From an uncultured Ruminococcus sp. (lineage in GTDB: Bacteria > Bacillota > Clostridia > Oscillospirales > Acutalibacteraceae), in NCBI GenBank assembly GCA_902776375.1, contig CACYPV010000013.1, positions 1 through 64,000 on the forward strand: a stretch of DNA of 64,000 bases, in the 5' to 3' direction. The position numbers and the translations under genes were made by a program. The notes below the pieces were generated by a model. The model saw only the letters and a list, made by a program, of their open reading frames with translations. It was not told the DNA's origin and searched no databases. Shown piece after piece: positions 43,471-52,106 of the stretch (within the stretch, counting starts at the first letter, position 1; the number at the start of each line of letters is the position of its first letter).

Positions 43471-44574
43471 ATGCGCTGTTATCACTGTAAGAAAGAAATA
43501 AACACTGACGGCAAGGAAGTAAACTTCTGCCCGTTTTGCGGCAAGAATCCAAACGGTGAGACCCCGCCGCACAATGCCCGCTCAGAGTACGGGCAAGACA
43601 ATAAAACCGTTTACGCCGATGACGTCAGTACAGCAAACCCGCAAAGGCAGGCGGAGCCTCCCGCGCAAAACAACAATGAACCTTTCATGGAGAATCAGTC
43701 CGGGTGGAGTCCGGTTCCGCCCGTTCCGCCGTACGGTCAGCCCATGCCTTACGACGAGCCTGAGAGCGGCAGCAAAAACAAGCTCGTCATAGCTCTGATC
43801 GCTGTTGTTTCGGCGTTGCTCGTCACGGCGATCATCTTTGCAATAGTCTTGTTTTTTAACAAATCCGGCGATGATAAAAAAAGCTCATCCGCGGCAGAAG
43901 CCTCTGCACAGGCGACGTCTGTCTCCGAGGCGACTACTGTTAAGCCTGCGGAAGAAACGACCGTAAAGCCCGTTGAGGAAACGACGGAAGAGCCTGAAGA
44001 AGAAACCACCGAGAAGCCCACCGAGAAGCCCACCGAAAAGCCCACCGAAAAGCCCACCGAAACGCCGACGGCAAAGCCCGTTATAGACACCCCCGCGCCC
44101 CCTGACGCTACATACTTTTCAGACGCGACGGCAAGCTCGCAGCTTGAAGATCAAACCGATTCCGAAACCAAGCTAACCTACAACTACGACGCGTCAAACG
44201 TGCTCAGCCGTGACACCACCTGCTGGTGCGAAGGCGCTGACGGCAAAGGCGTCGGCGAGTGGATAAGGCTTGACCTTCCCGGAACGCGCCGCCTGAGAGG
44301 TATAGGGATAATCAACGGCTACGCCGGAAATAAAAAACAGTACGAGAACAACAGCAAGCCCACAAGAATACAGCTTGAATTCTCAAACGGCGAAACAATA
44401 ACATCTCCGCTGTATGTTATGACATATCAGGAAAGCCGCAGCCTTCAAAAGATAAACTTTTCAAGTGTTTTCGATGACGGTTATGTCGACACGGATTACG
44501 TTATTATCACGATACTTGACGCTTCCGACGCCTTTTATGACGATACCTGCATAACCTACGTTGAACCGTATTGA
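43471..44574 (+). CDS. Zinc-ribbon membrane protein with extracellular sugar-binding-like domain
   Basis: This 367-residue protein starts MRCYHCKKEINTDGKEV with the second Cys pair in FCPFCG. A Pro/Asn linker leads to a membrane segment near 110-130 (LVIALIAVVSALLVTAIIFA), then TEKP repeats, and a C-terminal domain (about 225-367) with WCEGADGKGVGEWIRLDL and RGIGIINGYAGNKKQYENN. This pattern fits the discoidin-like 'NADase-type glycan-binding' domain seen in other Clostridia zinc-ribbon proteins. A role in wall binding is inferred. It precedes the VanX-like gene with almost no gap. Confidence 0.8.
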   Translation: MRCYHCKKEINTDGKEVNFCPFCGKNPNGETPPHNARSEYGQDNKTVYADDVSTANPQRQAEPPAQNNNEPFMENQSGWSPVPPVPPYGQPMPYDEPESGSKNKLVIALIAVVSALLVTAIIFAIVLFFNKSGDDKKSSSAAEASAQATSVSEATTVKPAEETTVKPVEETTEEPEEETTEKPTEKPTEKPTEKPTETPTAKPVIDTPAPPDATYFSDATASSQLEDQTDSETKLTYNYDASNVLSRDTTCWCEGADGKGVGEWIRLDLPGTRRLRGIGIINGYAGNKKQYENNSKPTRIQLEFSNGETITSPLYVMTYQESRSLQKINFSSVFDDGYVDTDYVIITILDASDAFYDDTCITYVEPY

Positions 44575-44585
44575 CCGGAGGACTT

Positions 44586-45461
44586 ATGAAAAGAATGATC
44601 ATTTGCGTCTCGCTTTTACTGACCGCGTCGCTGTTTTTGACGGCGTGCGGCGGCAAAGAGAGCTCCGCGCCCGCCTCTACCCCGGACAGCGCGGCACAGC
44701 CGTCGACGGCAGCTGCGGCTGTTTCGGCAACGGAAACGCCCACGACGACGCCTGTTACAGAGGTCGAAACCACTGCCGAACCCGCAACTGAACCCTTTGT
44801 GATGAACGACGACCGTTCCGACCCCAACGATATCTATGACGGAACGGGCTTTGTATCGCTGAGCGACGTTATCCCCGACGTTGTCCTTGACATACGCTAT
44901 TACTCGGAATATAATTTTGTGGGAAAGCGCGTAAACGGCTATGAGGAGCCGCTCGCCCTGCTCACCAAAGAGGCGGCGCGCGCGCTGGCGTCTGTCGCCG
45001 ACAAGCTCAGAGAAAAGGGCTACAGGATAAAAATATACGACGCGTACCGTCCGCAGATAGCAGTCGATCACTTTGCCGCATGGGCGGCTGACCCGAACGA
45101 CGACAAGATGAAGTCGGATTTTTATCCCGAGCTTGACAAAAGCGTTCTGTTCGACTACGGCTACATCGCCCATTATTCGGGGCACAGCCGCGGCTGCACC
45201 GTAGATATGACGCTTTGCGACAGCTCCGGCAAGGAAATAGACATGGGCTCGACCTTCGATTACTTCGGCGAGATATCTCACCCTGACTACACGGGCATAA
45301 CCGATGAGCAGTACAGCAACAGGATGCTTCTGCGCAACGCCATGACCGAAGGCGGCTTCCGCCCCTGCGCGACCGAATGGTGGGACTTCACGCTGCTCGA
45401 CGAGCCGTATCCCGGCACTTACTTTTCCTTCCCCGTAAGCAGAAAATCTTTGAAATACTGA
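44586..45461 (+). CDS. VanX-like D-Ala-D-Ala dipeptidase lipoprotein
   Basis: This 291-residue protein has a lipobox (LTAC, C21) and an M15D peptidase domain from about 90: VVLDIRYYSEYNFVGKRV, the Arg in YDAYRPQIAVDHF, zinc ligands His and Asp in SGHSRGCTVDM, and catalytic Glu in TEWWDFTLLDEPYPGTYF. In VanX the third zinc ligand is the His of EWWH; here it is Asp. VanX cleaves D-Ala-D-Ala. No vanH or vanA genes are present, so vancomycin resistance is not implied; a wall-recycling role is more likely. The ribosome-binding site is CCGGAGGACTT before the ATG. Confidence 0.85.
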   Translation: MKRMIICVSLLLTASLFLTACGGKESSAPASTPDSAAQPSTAAAAVSATETPTTTPVTEVETTAEPATEPFVMNDDRSDPNDIYDGTGFVSLSDVIPDVVLDIRYYSEYNFVGKRVNGYEEPLALLTKEAARALASVADKLREKGYRIKIYDAYRPQIAVDHFAAWAADPNDDKMKSDFYPELDKSVLFDYGYIAHYSGHSRGCTVDMTLCDSSGKEIDMGSTFDYFGEISHPDYTGITDEQYSNRMLLRNAMTEGGFRPCATEWWDFTLLDEPYPGTYFSFPVSRKSLKY

Positions 45462-45495
45462 CGTACGACCCCACACAACTAATGAGGTGAAACAT

Positions 45496-46311
45496 ATGAA
45501 CAACTCCGGCAAAAAGCTCAGCACTCCGATCGTTATCGGAATAATCCTTTGCGTTATCTCGCTCGTCCTTTTGGCGGGCGGCACGGTGATGTACTTTGCC
45601 GCAAACAATAACGAATCAAAGGCAGAGTCGTCCTCCGACCCCGCGAAGAGCGCGGACGATATCGACAACACCGCCAGGACAGACGTCGCCGGAGAAATCG
45701 GTTCAGACCCGCTCATCCCCTACACCGAGCCCGCTTATTACCCTGATGAAATGGGAGATATACTGAGCAAGGGCGGTATAACCTTTGCGGATTTTGCAAA
45801 AAACATGCCCTTGCAGCTGGTCACCGTCAGCACCGACGGAGCGACCGCTGAGATCAGATTCTTTGAGAACAAAGGCGGCGCTTGGGAGGAAGACAAATCG
45901 CTTGCGTGCAAGGGCAATGCCAGCAACGGAGAAACCGACGCCACGCCAAAGGGGCTGTACGCCATAGGCGAAGCGTTTTATCAGAACATTGTCCCCGAAA
46001 CCGGACTGGCGCACTTCCATATAACCGACGGCACCTACTGGATAGACGACCCCGAATCTGACGATTACAACAAAAGAGTCGAGCTTTCAAGCGGCGGCGC
46101 AAAAGCCGTGAAAATGGGCGGCGTGTCCGACTACAAATACGGTTTTGTTATCGATTACAACACCGAATGTGATCCGGAAAAGGGCAGCGCGGTCTTTTTC
46201 CACACCGGAACCGAGCCGACGCACGGCTGCATATCGGCGCCGGAGAGCAACGTGCTGAACATTCTGAAACACCTCGACTCAAAACAAAACCCGTATATTT
46301 TAGTTGTTTAG
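45496..46311 (+). CDS. L,D-transpeptidase (YkuD-like), membrane-anchored
   Basis: This 271-residue protein has an N-terminal membrane segment (VIGIILCVISLVLLAGGTVM) and an extracellular catalytic domain with TPKGLYAIGEAFY and the active-site motif HTGTEPTHGCISAPES, where the Cys is the nucleophile. Such enzymes make 3-3 peptidoglycan cross-links or attach proteins. The start at 45496 has GAGGTG upstream. A small mobile element begins exactly at the stop codon. Confidence 0.88.
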   Translation: MNNSGKKLSTPIVIGIILCVISLVLLAGGTVMYFAANNNESKAESSSDPAKSADDIDNTARTDVAGEIGSDPLIPYTEPAYYPDEMGDILSKGGITFADFAKNMPLQLVTVSTDGATAEIRFFENKGGAWEEDKSLACKGNASNGETDATPKGLYAIGEAFYQNIVPETGLAHFHITDGTYWIDDPESDDYNKRVELSSGGAKAVKMGGVSDYKYGFVIDYNTECDPEKGSAVFFHTGTEPTHGCISAPESNVLNILKHLDSKQNPYILVV

Positions 46312-46471
46312 GCAATACCGCATAATTCAGGTGTGCGGATTGCGCAGTAAGATTTTTCGGCAGGGTGTACAAATAATCGGTGCGCATACTGACGTATGGG
46401 CGCTGATTTTTGGGTGCAATGCCGGAATAATATTCAAGCAAGGCGTGCGCCGTGAATTGTGCGGTGTTGCC
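46311..46471. mobile_element. MITE-like element with 4-bp target duplication
   Basis: This 161-bp segment has terminal inverted repeats GGCAAYACCGCAYAATTCA (about 18 of 21 matches) and is flanked by TTTA on both sides (46307-46310 and 46472-46475), consistent with a target-site duplication. It holds no open frame. It lies between the L,D-transpeptidase stop and kinase 4; the TAG stop spans the junction. No transposase with matching ends is in the window. Confidence 0.75.
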
Positions 46472-46499
46472 TTTAGTTTATCTATAAGGAGAACATGTT

Positions 46500-48167
46500 A
46501 TGCGCTGCGTTCACTGTATGAAGGAAATAAAAGACGGGATAAAATTCTGCCCGTACTGCGGAGGTAAACCGTCTGAGCAAAACCCGCCCCACCAGCTTGC
46601 CGCAGGCACCGTATTAAAAGGCAAGTACCTTATCGGCAGCGCCATAGGCGAAGGTGGTTTTGGTATTACCTACGTAGGTTATGACCTAACACTCGAAATC
46701 AAAATCGCTGTTAAAGAGTACTTTCCCGCAGGTTATGCCAACCGATTCAACGCCTATACCAATTCCGTCACAATAAACTACAATAACTCAAACGACTATT
46801 TTGCCCACGGCAAGGAAAACTTTTTGCTCGAGGCAAAAAGCATCGCCAAATTTTCGCAGGAGAACGGAATTGTTGACGTTCGCGAATACTTTACCGAAAA
46901 CAACACCGCCTACATAGTTATGGAGTATTTGGACGGCAAAAATCTGAGTAAATATATTCATGAGAAGGGTGTATTTAAACCGGATGCCATTATCCGCCTT
47001 ATGATACCGCTTATGCGTTCGCTTGATAAAATGCACAGCGAAAACATTATCCACCGCGATATTTCTCCTGACAATATCATGCTTTTGAAAAGCGGAATGC
47101 TTAAAATCACCGACTTTGGCTCTGCGCGGTATTTTTCGGACGAAGGCGCAAAAACGATGTCTGTCCTGCTAAAGCCCGGTTACGCTCCATATGAACAGTA
47201 CAGCCGCAAAAGCGCGCAGGGACCGTGGACGGATGTTTACGGCTTGTGCGCAACTATATATAAATGTATAACAGGCGAAACTCCGCCCGACTCGCTGGAC
47301 CGCTGCGCCGGAGACGACTTAAAACCGCCTTCTCAGCTTGGCATAAGCATATCCCCCGCGTTTGAAAGCGTGCTGATGCATGGCCTGGAGGTTTACTCCA
47401 AAGACCGCTGCAAAAACATGACCGAGCTGATCGCCCTTTGCGAAAAAGCGCTTTCATCGCCTGATGATGTACTGATATCGGTTAAGGACGCACCCGATCC
47501 AAACCGAACGATGGCCGCCGGCTACGATAATGATCCGTGGCGCACCGGTCAAAACAATACGGCGGGTGCAGCCATGAAACGCACCGCGGACGCCAATTCC
47601 GGCGACGCGCCGAAGCGGTTCCCGCGCACTGCCTATATGGGGAGCAGCAGACGAACGCGCAGCTCATTTACCCGTTACGATCCGGGAAAAACCTATTCAG
47701 TGCGCATGCTGGAAAACAAAAAGTTTTACTCACAATCTATGAAAAAGCTGCGTGAGCAAAACCCTAACATCAATTATGATCCCCAAAAGAACTATATCTA
47801 TCGCATTTCCGACGATCCAAAATACTACCGGAACACGGAGTCTTCCCGGCAAAACCGGAACGGCAAAATGTCAGATAACAGTTTCTCGGCCCGGCTTTCC
47901 GGAATTCGCAGTATTGACAATAATACTGTCAGCGCAAACTATGATATAAACAGCCAGCCGATCACATACCCTGAGATCGACGAAGAAGAACAAAAAAAGA
48001 AAAAGGAAAGAAATTTAATAATAATAGGCGTTGTAGGAATTATTATATTAATTGTTTTATTTAGTATTTTGATTGCTTCCTGCGCCAACATGAGCAAATC
48101 TAAAACCACCGAAAGCTCATCTTCCCAATCATATAACAACGATAATTATTATGACTATCTATTTTAA
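46500..48167 (+). CDS. Zinc-ribbon Ser/Thr kinase 4
   Basis: This 555-residue protein has the zinc ribbon MRCVHCMKEIK...FCPYCGGK (C3, C6, C17, C20) and a kinase domain at about 43-310 with GEGGFG, Lys72 in IAVKEYFPAG, IIHRDISPDNIM, TDFGSAR and YAPYEQY. A long polar linker leads to a single membrane segment near the C-terminus (LIIIGVVGIIILIVLFSILI) with only about 25 residues outside. Unlike kinases 1-3 it has no extracellular sensor. AAGGAG precedes the start. It is more distant from kinases 1-3 than they are from each other. Confidence 0.92.
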   Translation: MRCVHCMKEIKDGIKFCPYCGGKPSEQNPPHQLAAGTVLKGKYLIGSAIGEGGFGITYVGYDLTLEIKIAVKEYFPAGYANRFNAYTNSVTINYNNSNDYFAHGKENFLLEAKSIAKFSQENGIVDVREYFTENNTAYIVMEYLDGKNLSKYIHEKGVFKPDAIIRLMIPLMRSLDKMHSENIIHRDISPDNIMLLKSGMLKITDFGSARYFSDEGAKTMSVLLKPGYAPYEQYSRKSAQGPWTDVYGLCATIYKCITGETPPDSLDRCAGDDLKPPSQLGISISPAFESVLMHGLEVYSKDRCKNMTELIALCEKALSSPDDVLISVKDAPDPNRTMAAGYDNDPWRTGQNNTAGAAMKRTADANSGDAPKRFPRTAYMGSSRRTRSSFTRYDPGKTYSVRMLENKKFYSQSMKKLREQNPNINYDPQKNYIYRISDDPKYYRNTESSRQNRNGKMSDNSFSARLSGIRSIDNNTVSANYDINSQPITYPEIDEEEQKKKKERNLIIIGVVGIIILIVLFSILIASCANMSKSKTTESSSSQSYNNDNYYDYLF

Positions 48168-48185
48168 CACAATAGGAGCATGAAA

Positions 48186-49016
48186 ATGAAATGCGTCAAT
48201 TGTCAAAAAGAAATTAGTTGCTCAGACAACTTCTGTCCGTTCTGCGGCAGACCTGTGCAGACAGCGCCTGAGTATGGGCACACGAAGGTGTATGTCCAGC
48301 CGAAAAAGCCGACGGAAAAACCGAACCCCGAAAGCAGCCGCCCTGACGAAAGCCCCGAAGCAAACGAACCCGTAACGCAGCCGCAGCTTGTGGTTTCGTG
48401 GCACGACGAAGGCTCCGAGGAGCTGATAGACGAAGAGGAGCGCCGCGAAATAAAACGGGAAAACAGGCGGTTTTTGATTATAGAGTGCCTGCTTCTGGCG
48501 CTTGTGCTTTGTCTGATCGGCGCGATTTTCTTTACGATAAAAAACAAAATGAACAAATACGACGTCTACACCATGGACGGCCTGTCGATGGAGGACACCA
48601 TAAAAAGCGGCGACAAGCTGAGCGCCGAGAAGATGGCAGGCGCGCCCAAAAGCGGCGATATCGTTGTCATCTCGGGGCGCGGCGACAGCGTGTATATAAG
48701 GCGCGTCATCGCCGTGGGTGGTCAAACCCTGTGGCTCGACTACGACAACGACAGGATCGTCGTAGACGGTGCGGAGCTTTCGGAGCCGTATATCAAGGGC
48801 TCGACCTACTCGGGGATAACCGAGGACTACGCAGTGCCCCTCGACCTGCCCGAGGGCAAGGTATTCGTAATGGGCGACAACCGCGGAGTATCACTTGACA
48901 GCCGCTCGTCGGAAATAGGACTTATTGACGAAAAAGACATTATCGGCAAGGTTGTAAAGATCAACGATGAAGACATCGCCGCGCCGGCAGTCAAAAATCA
49001 AGAGGAAACAAAATGA
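48186..49016 (+). CDS. Zinc-ribbon signal peptidase I homologue with Lys-to-Arg change
   Basis: This 276-residue protein begins MKCVNCQKEISCSDNFCPFC, then an acidic linker, a membrane segment near 100-120 and a type I signal peptidase fold: catalytic Ser in MDGLSMEDTIKSGD, box D VYIRRVIAVGGQTLWL, box E VFVMGDNRGVSLDSR. In signal peptidases the general base is the Lys of box D (Y-x-K-R); here it reads IRR. The enzyme may be inactive or altered. Start 48186 matches the MRC/MKC pattern of the other zinc-ribbon proteins and has better spacing to AGGAG than the ATG at 48180. Confidence 0.82.
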   Translation: MKCVNCQKEISCSDNFCPFCGRPVQTAPEYGHTKVYVQPKKPTEKPNPESSRPDESPEANEPVTQPQLVVSWHDEGSEELIDEEERREIKRENRRFLIIECLLLALVLCLIGAIFFTIKNKMNKYDVYTMDGLSMEDTIKSGDKLSAEKMAGAPKSGDIVVISGRGDSVYIRRVIAVGGQTLWLDYDNDRIVVDGAELSEPYIKGSTYSGITEDYAVPLDLPEGKVFVMGDNRGVSLDSRSSEIGLIDEKDIIGKVVKINDEDIAAPAVKNQEETK

Positions 49017-49663
49017 AATACGGTGAAAGCTCTTTTGACATAATCTATCTTTTATTCGCTATTACCTCGGGCGTGTATTTGCTGGTGCGAAGCAAAAACG
49101 CCGTGGGCAGGCTGATGGGACTTGCCGCGTTCATTCTGGGCGCGGGCGACGCGTTCCATCTGGTGCCGCGCGTGCTGAATTACTTTGTGGACGGCGACTT
49201 TTCGTTCCGGCTGGGCACGGGCAAGCTGGTGACCTCGATAACGATGACGGTGTTTTACGTTCTGCTTTACCATCTGCACTGCCTGCTGTACAACAAAAAG
49301 CACGGCAAAGCTATCGCGATATCGGTTTACGCGCTTGCCGCCGCGCGTATAATAATATGCCTGTTTCCGCAAAACGGCTGGTTCAGCAATGAAACGAATC
49401 TGCTTTGGGCGATACTACGCAACGTCCCGTTTGCGCTGTTGGGCGTGCTGATAGTGGTGGTTTATTTTCAGACACGCGGCAAGATACGCGAGCTGAGCCG
49501 CATTTGGCTTTATGTTACACTGTCGTTCGCGTTTTACCTGCCCGTCGCCGTGGGCGCGGCTTACGTGCCGCTTTTGGGAATGTTGATGCTGCCAAAAACC
49601 GTATGCTATATACTGATGATAATCGATTTTTTAAGATACAGGGCGTCAACCGTGACCCGATAA
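49013..49663 (+). CDS. Multi-pass membrane protein of unknown function
   Basis: This 216-residue protein has about seven hydrophobic segments and few charged residues outside them. It overlaps the preceding stop by four bases (ATGA), so it is translationally coupled to the signal peptidase homologue. I do not recognise the family. HLVPRVLNYFVDGDF in the second loop may be a useful search seed. Confidence 0.75.
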   Translation: MKYGESSFDIIYLLFAITSGVYLLVRSKNAVGRLMGLAAFILGAGDAFHLVPRVLNYFVDGDFSFRLGTGKLVTSITMTVFYVLLYHLHCLLYNKKHGKAIAISVYALAAARIIICLFPQNGWFSNETNLLWAILRNVPFALLGVLIVVVYFQTRGKIRELSRIWLYVTLSFAFYLPVAVGAAYVPLLGMLMLPKTVCYILMIIDFLRYRASTVTR

Positions 49664-49720
49664 GCAAAATATGCTGAAAACCTCGGCAATTTACATCTGA
49701 TAATTAGTATTTGATAACAA

Positions 49721-49750
49721 TTGACAAATTGCGACATTATGGGCTATAAT
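49721..49750 (+). promoter_or_regulatory. Promoter of the fibronectin III-L,D-transpeptidase gene
   Basis: A perfect TTGACA and a perfect TATAAT are separated by 18 nt, about 75 nt upstream of the start at 49827. Confidence 0.8.
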
Positions 49751-49826
49751 TAATTGAATAATCTAATATACTAATAATACACCAATATTATATCCAATAC
49801 ATCATTTAATGAAGGGGAATGAGTAT

Positions 49827-51245
49827 ATGAAAGGGAGCAAAATCGCTCTTATTGTACTTCTCGGCTTTATAATCGCTATTTCGGGCGTAACCGTTGTCGG
49901 CTTCGCGCTGTCGGACAGTGATGATTCAAAAGCGAAAAAAGCAGACGAAACGGCCATGTCCGCATCGATAGCGACAAACAGACCGCGCTCGGTAATGCTG
50001 AGCGGCGTCAACGGCATCACCGTTGATAAGCTTGAACCGCACAAGGTAGTATTGTCGTGGTCGGCATTGAACGGCGCAACAGGCTACAATGTCTTCGCGC
50101 TTGATACCGATGTTGACACCGAATACAAGCTCATCGCCAACACCAACAAGCCCACGGCTGAGCTCAACGACCTTGCCGACACCACCAAATATCGTTTCAG
50201 AATAACAGCGTACATTCAGAAAAACGGCACCCTGTATGAATGTCCCGCAACCGAGTACGAGCTTTTCACTCCGATCGGCGAGGCAGAGGACATCAAGATC
50301 GAGCGTTCCTCCGAGGTTCTGGCGTTCAGTTGGAAGCAGAACGACAAGGTATCGGGTTACGATATACAGCGCGCGAGCGATGACAACAACAACGAGTTCC
50401 AGCAGTATGCAAACCTCAAAGGCAGCGCAAGCGAATTTGCAGACGAGGACGTTGAAAACGGCAAGCTCTACACATACAAGATCCTTCCCTACCGTGTGGT
50501 CAACAACGAAAGACTGTACTCGGCAAACGGCAAAACCGTTGAGCTGGTAAGCGGACTGGGCGCGCCCGCCGACTTCATAGCCAGAAGCGGAAGCAACCGC
50601 GTGACTCTCAACTGGAGAGAAAAGCAGCTTGCTTCAGGCTACAACATCTACATGGCTAAGGGCAAGAAGGGTACATATGAGCTTATCGGCACCGCCGACA
50701 ACGGCTCGTTTACCACCGACAAGCTCACCGCGGGCGAGACCTACTACTTCCGCGTTCAGCCTTATATCAACCTCAAAAGCGGCAAAACCGTAGCGGGCAC
50801 ATGGAGTTCACTCAATATCGTGGCGGCAGATGATGACGAAAGCACGCGCAGCGCTCCAAAGAGCCAGATCAAGGGCTCGGGCACCTATGTTGAGATCAGC
50901 ATAGCCCAGCAGCACATGTGGTTCTATGAAAACGGCAAGCTTATCCTTGACACCGACGTAGTAACGGGCAATACCGACGGCGAATGTGACACGCCCACCG
51001 GCAACTTCACCATGACCACTCGCGGCCAGAACGTTACGCTCACAGGACCCGGCTATTCCTCATTCGTCAACTACTGGATGGGCTTCTACGGCGGCTGCGG
51101 CATCCACGACGCAAGCTGGCGTTCATCCTTCGGCGGCGACATCTATCAGGGCAACGGCTCACACGGCTGTGTAAACACCCCGCTTGACAAGGTACAGGTA
51201 ATTTACGAAAGAACCGATTTCGGCACACCTGTTTACGTATACTAA
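49827..51245 (+). CDS. L,D-transpeptidase with fibronectin III-like repeats
   Basis: This 472-residue protein has an N-terminal membrane anchor or signal (KIALIVLLGFIIAISGVTVV), then three fibronectin type III-like repeats (about 50-340; markers HKVVLSWSALNGATGYNVFA, LAFSWKQNDKVSGYDIQRA, RVTLNWREKQLASGYNIYMA), and a C-terminal YkuD domain with HMWFYENGKLI, TPTGNF and the active-site motif GNGSHGCVNTPL. It should act outside the membrane on peptidoglycan. It is a different architecture from the 45496 enzyme. Confidence 0.9.
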   Translation: MKGSKIALIVLLGFIIAISGVTVVGFALSDSDDSKAKKADETAMSASIATNRPRSVMLSGVNGITVDKLEPHKVVLSWSALNGATGYNVFALDTDVDTEYKLIANTNKPTAELNDLADTTKYRFRITAYIQKNGTLYECPATEYELFTPIGEAEDIKIERSSEVLAFSWKQNDKVSGYDIQRASDDNNNEFQQYANLKGSASEFADEDVENGKLYTYKILPYRVVNNERLYSANGKTVELVSGLGAPADFIARSGSNRVTLNWREKQLASGYNIYMAKGKKGTYELIGTADNGSFTTDKLTAGETYYFRVQPYINLKSGKTVAGTWSSLNIVAADDDESTRSAPKSQIKGSGTYVEISIAQQHMWFYENGKLILDTDVVTGNTDGECDTPTGNFTMTTRGQNVTLTGPGYSSFVNYWMGFYGGCGIHDASWRSSFGGDIYQGNGSHGCVNTPLDKVQVIYERTDFGTPVYVY

Positions 51246-51250
51246 AAACC

Positions 51251-51290
51251 AACAGCTCGATACTCAAAACAGAGTACCGAGCTGTTTTTT
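51251..51290 (+). terminator. Terminator after the L,D-transpeptidase gene
   Basis: AACAGCTCGATACTC pairs with GAGTACCGAGCTGTT with one mismatch and is followed by TTTTTTG. It ends the envelope island. Confidence 0.85.
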
Positions 51291-51354
51291 GTTGCTGATC
51301 ATCCTCCGCTTATCCTTTGATAAACGGAGGATTTTTGCTTTATATTATTCATAT

Positions 51355-51621
51355 GGTAAGTTTAAAGTAAAGCCTCACATTGTACTTACTATTGCAGAAA
51401 GAGAATGGTTTGAAGGAGAAGGACGCGATAAAAGTTATGAGGAAATAATACGAGAAGCTATAAAAAATAAGAAAGTGATTGATTATGACGCAAAAAAAAG
51501 AAACGAGCTGTCAGTGATCGCCAAGAACGTAAATCTTGGAAATATAACACCATCGTTTCTTAATAATAATTTATCACAATTCAAGAATGAAATCAATAGT
51601 ATTAAGCAAAAAATAGAATAA
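51355..51621 (+). pseudogene. Small helical ORF lacking a usable start
   Basis: From about 51366 the frame reads VKPHIVLTIAEREWFEGEG and ends NNNLSQFKNEINSIKQKIE, a charged, helical protein of about 85 residues. No ATG, GTG or TTG with a ribosome-binding site starts this frame; the nearby ATG at 51353-51355 is in another frame. The 5' end therefore looks damaged. DNA is more AT-rich than the flanks. The EL..IAKN.N segment faintly recalls mobilisation (MobC-type) proteins; I would not assign it. Confidence 0.4.
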
Positions 51622-51623
51622 AC

Positions 51624-51770
51624 TATTCCGACCGCTTCACAAAAACCGACCGCGACTACCTCGCCGCCGTGGAGCGCGGCGACATGGAAACCGCGCAGAG
51701 GATGGTGGACGAGGCGGCGAGAGCGGGCTGTAAGGCGCAAACAAAGAAAACGTTTCAAGTGGAAGAATAA
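51624..51770 (+). pseudogene. Fragment of a phage-type polyvalent protein, copy 1
   Basis: This frame, without a start, encodes 48 residues: DRFTKTDRDYLAAVERGDME, then TAQRMVDEAAR and a stop. The YLAAVERGDMETAQRMVDEAA motif type is common in large multi-domain phage or conjugative-element proteins of Clostridia. It is GC-rich compared with its AT-rich surroundings. A second, partly different copy of the same motif lies at 52767-52850. Confidence 0.55.
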
Positions 51771-51773
51771 AGA

Positions 51774-52106
51774 ATAGCGATAGGGGTTATAAAAGTTATA
51801 AAAATATAAATCTTGATACACTTGATGATGAAGAAATAAAAGTGTATAATAATCGTGGATTGGCATATGATTTGTTTACAGATGAAGATAAGCTTTTACT
51901 TGAAAGTGAGTACAAAAATCTTAGTAATATTTCCCTAAGCAACAAACCATATCAAAACGCGAGATATGCTGACTTAAATAATAAACTTGTGGTATTATCC
52001 GGAAATTATAATAACCCACAGATTCATTCTGTTTTTATTATCAACGCAAAATCAGAAACATACGCGGAGATCATTAAAGACGAGATAAAAAATGAAGGAG
52101 AGTATT
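51774..52106 (+). pseudogene. Decayed ORF segment, repeat unit A first part
   Basis: An open frame without a convincing start encodes NNRGLAYDLFTDEDKLLLES and then LVVLSGNYNNPQIHSVFIIN. The second part recurs in diverged form at about 52400-52490 (IVLLDGKYDNPVIYHVFVIN). The frame stays open further downstream, but there another frame (52107-52343) looks like the coding one. It is probably a remnant of a larger gene. Confidence 0.4.

Noticed and set aside
44586..45461. Vancomycin resistance operon
   Set aside because: Only a VanX-like lipoprotein is present; vanH, vanA/B ligase and vanRS are absent.
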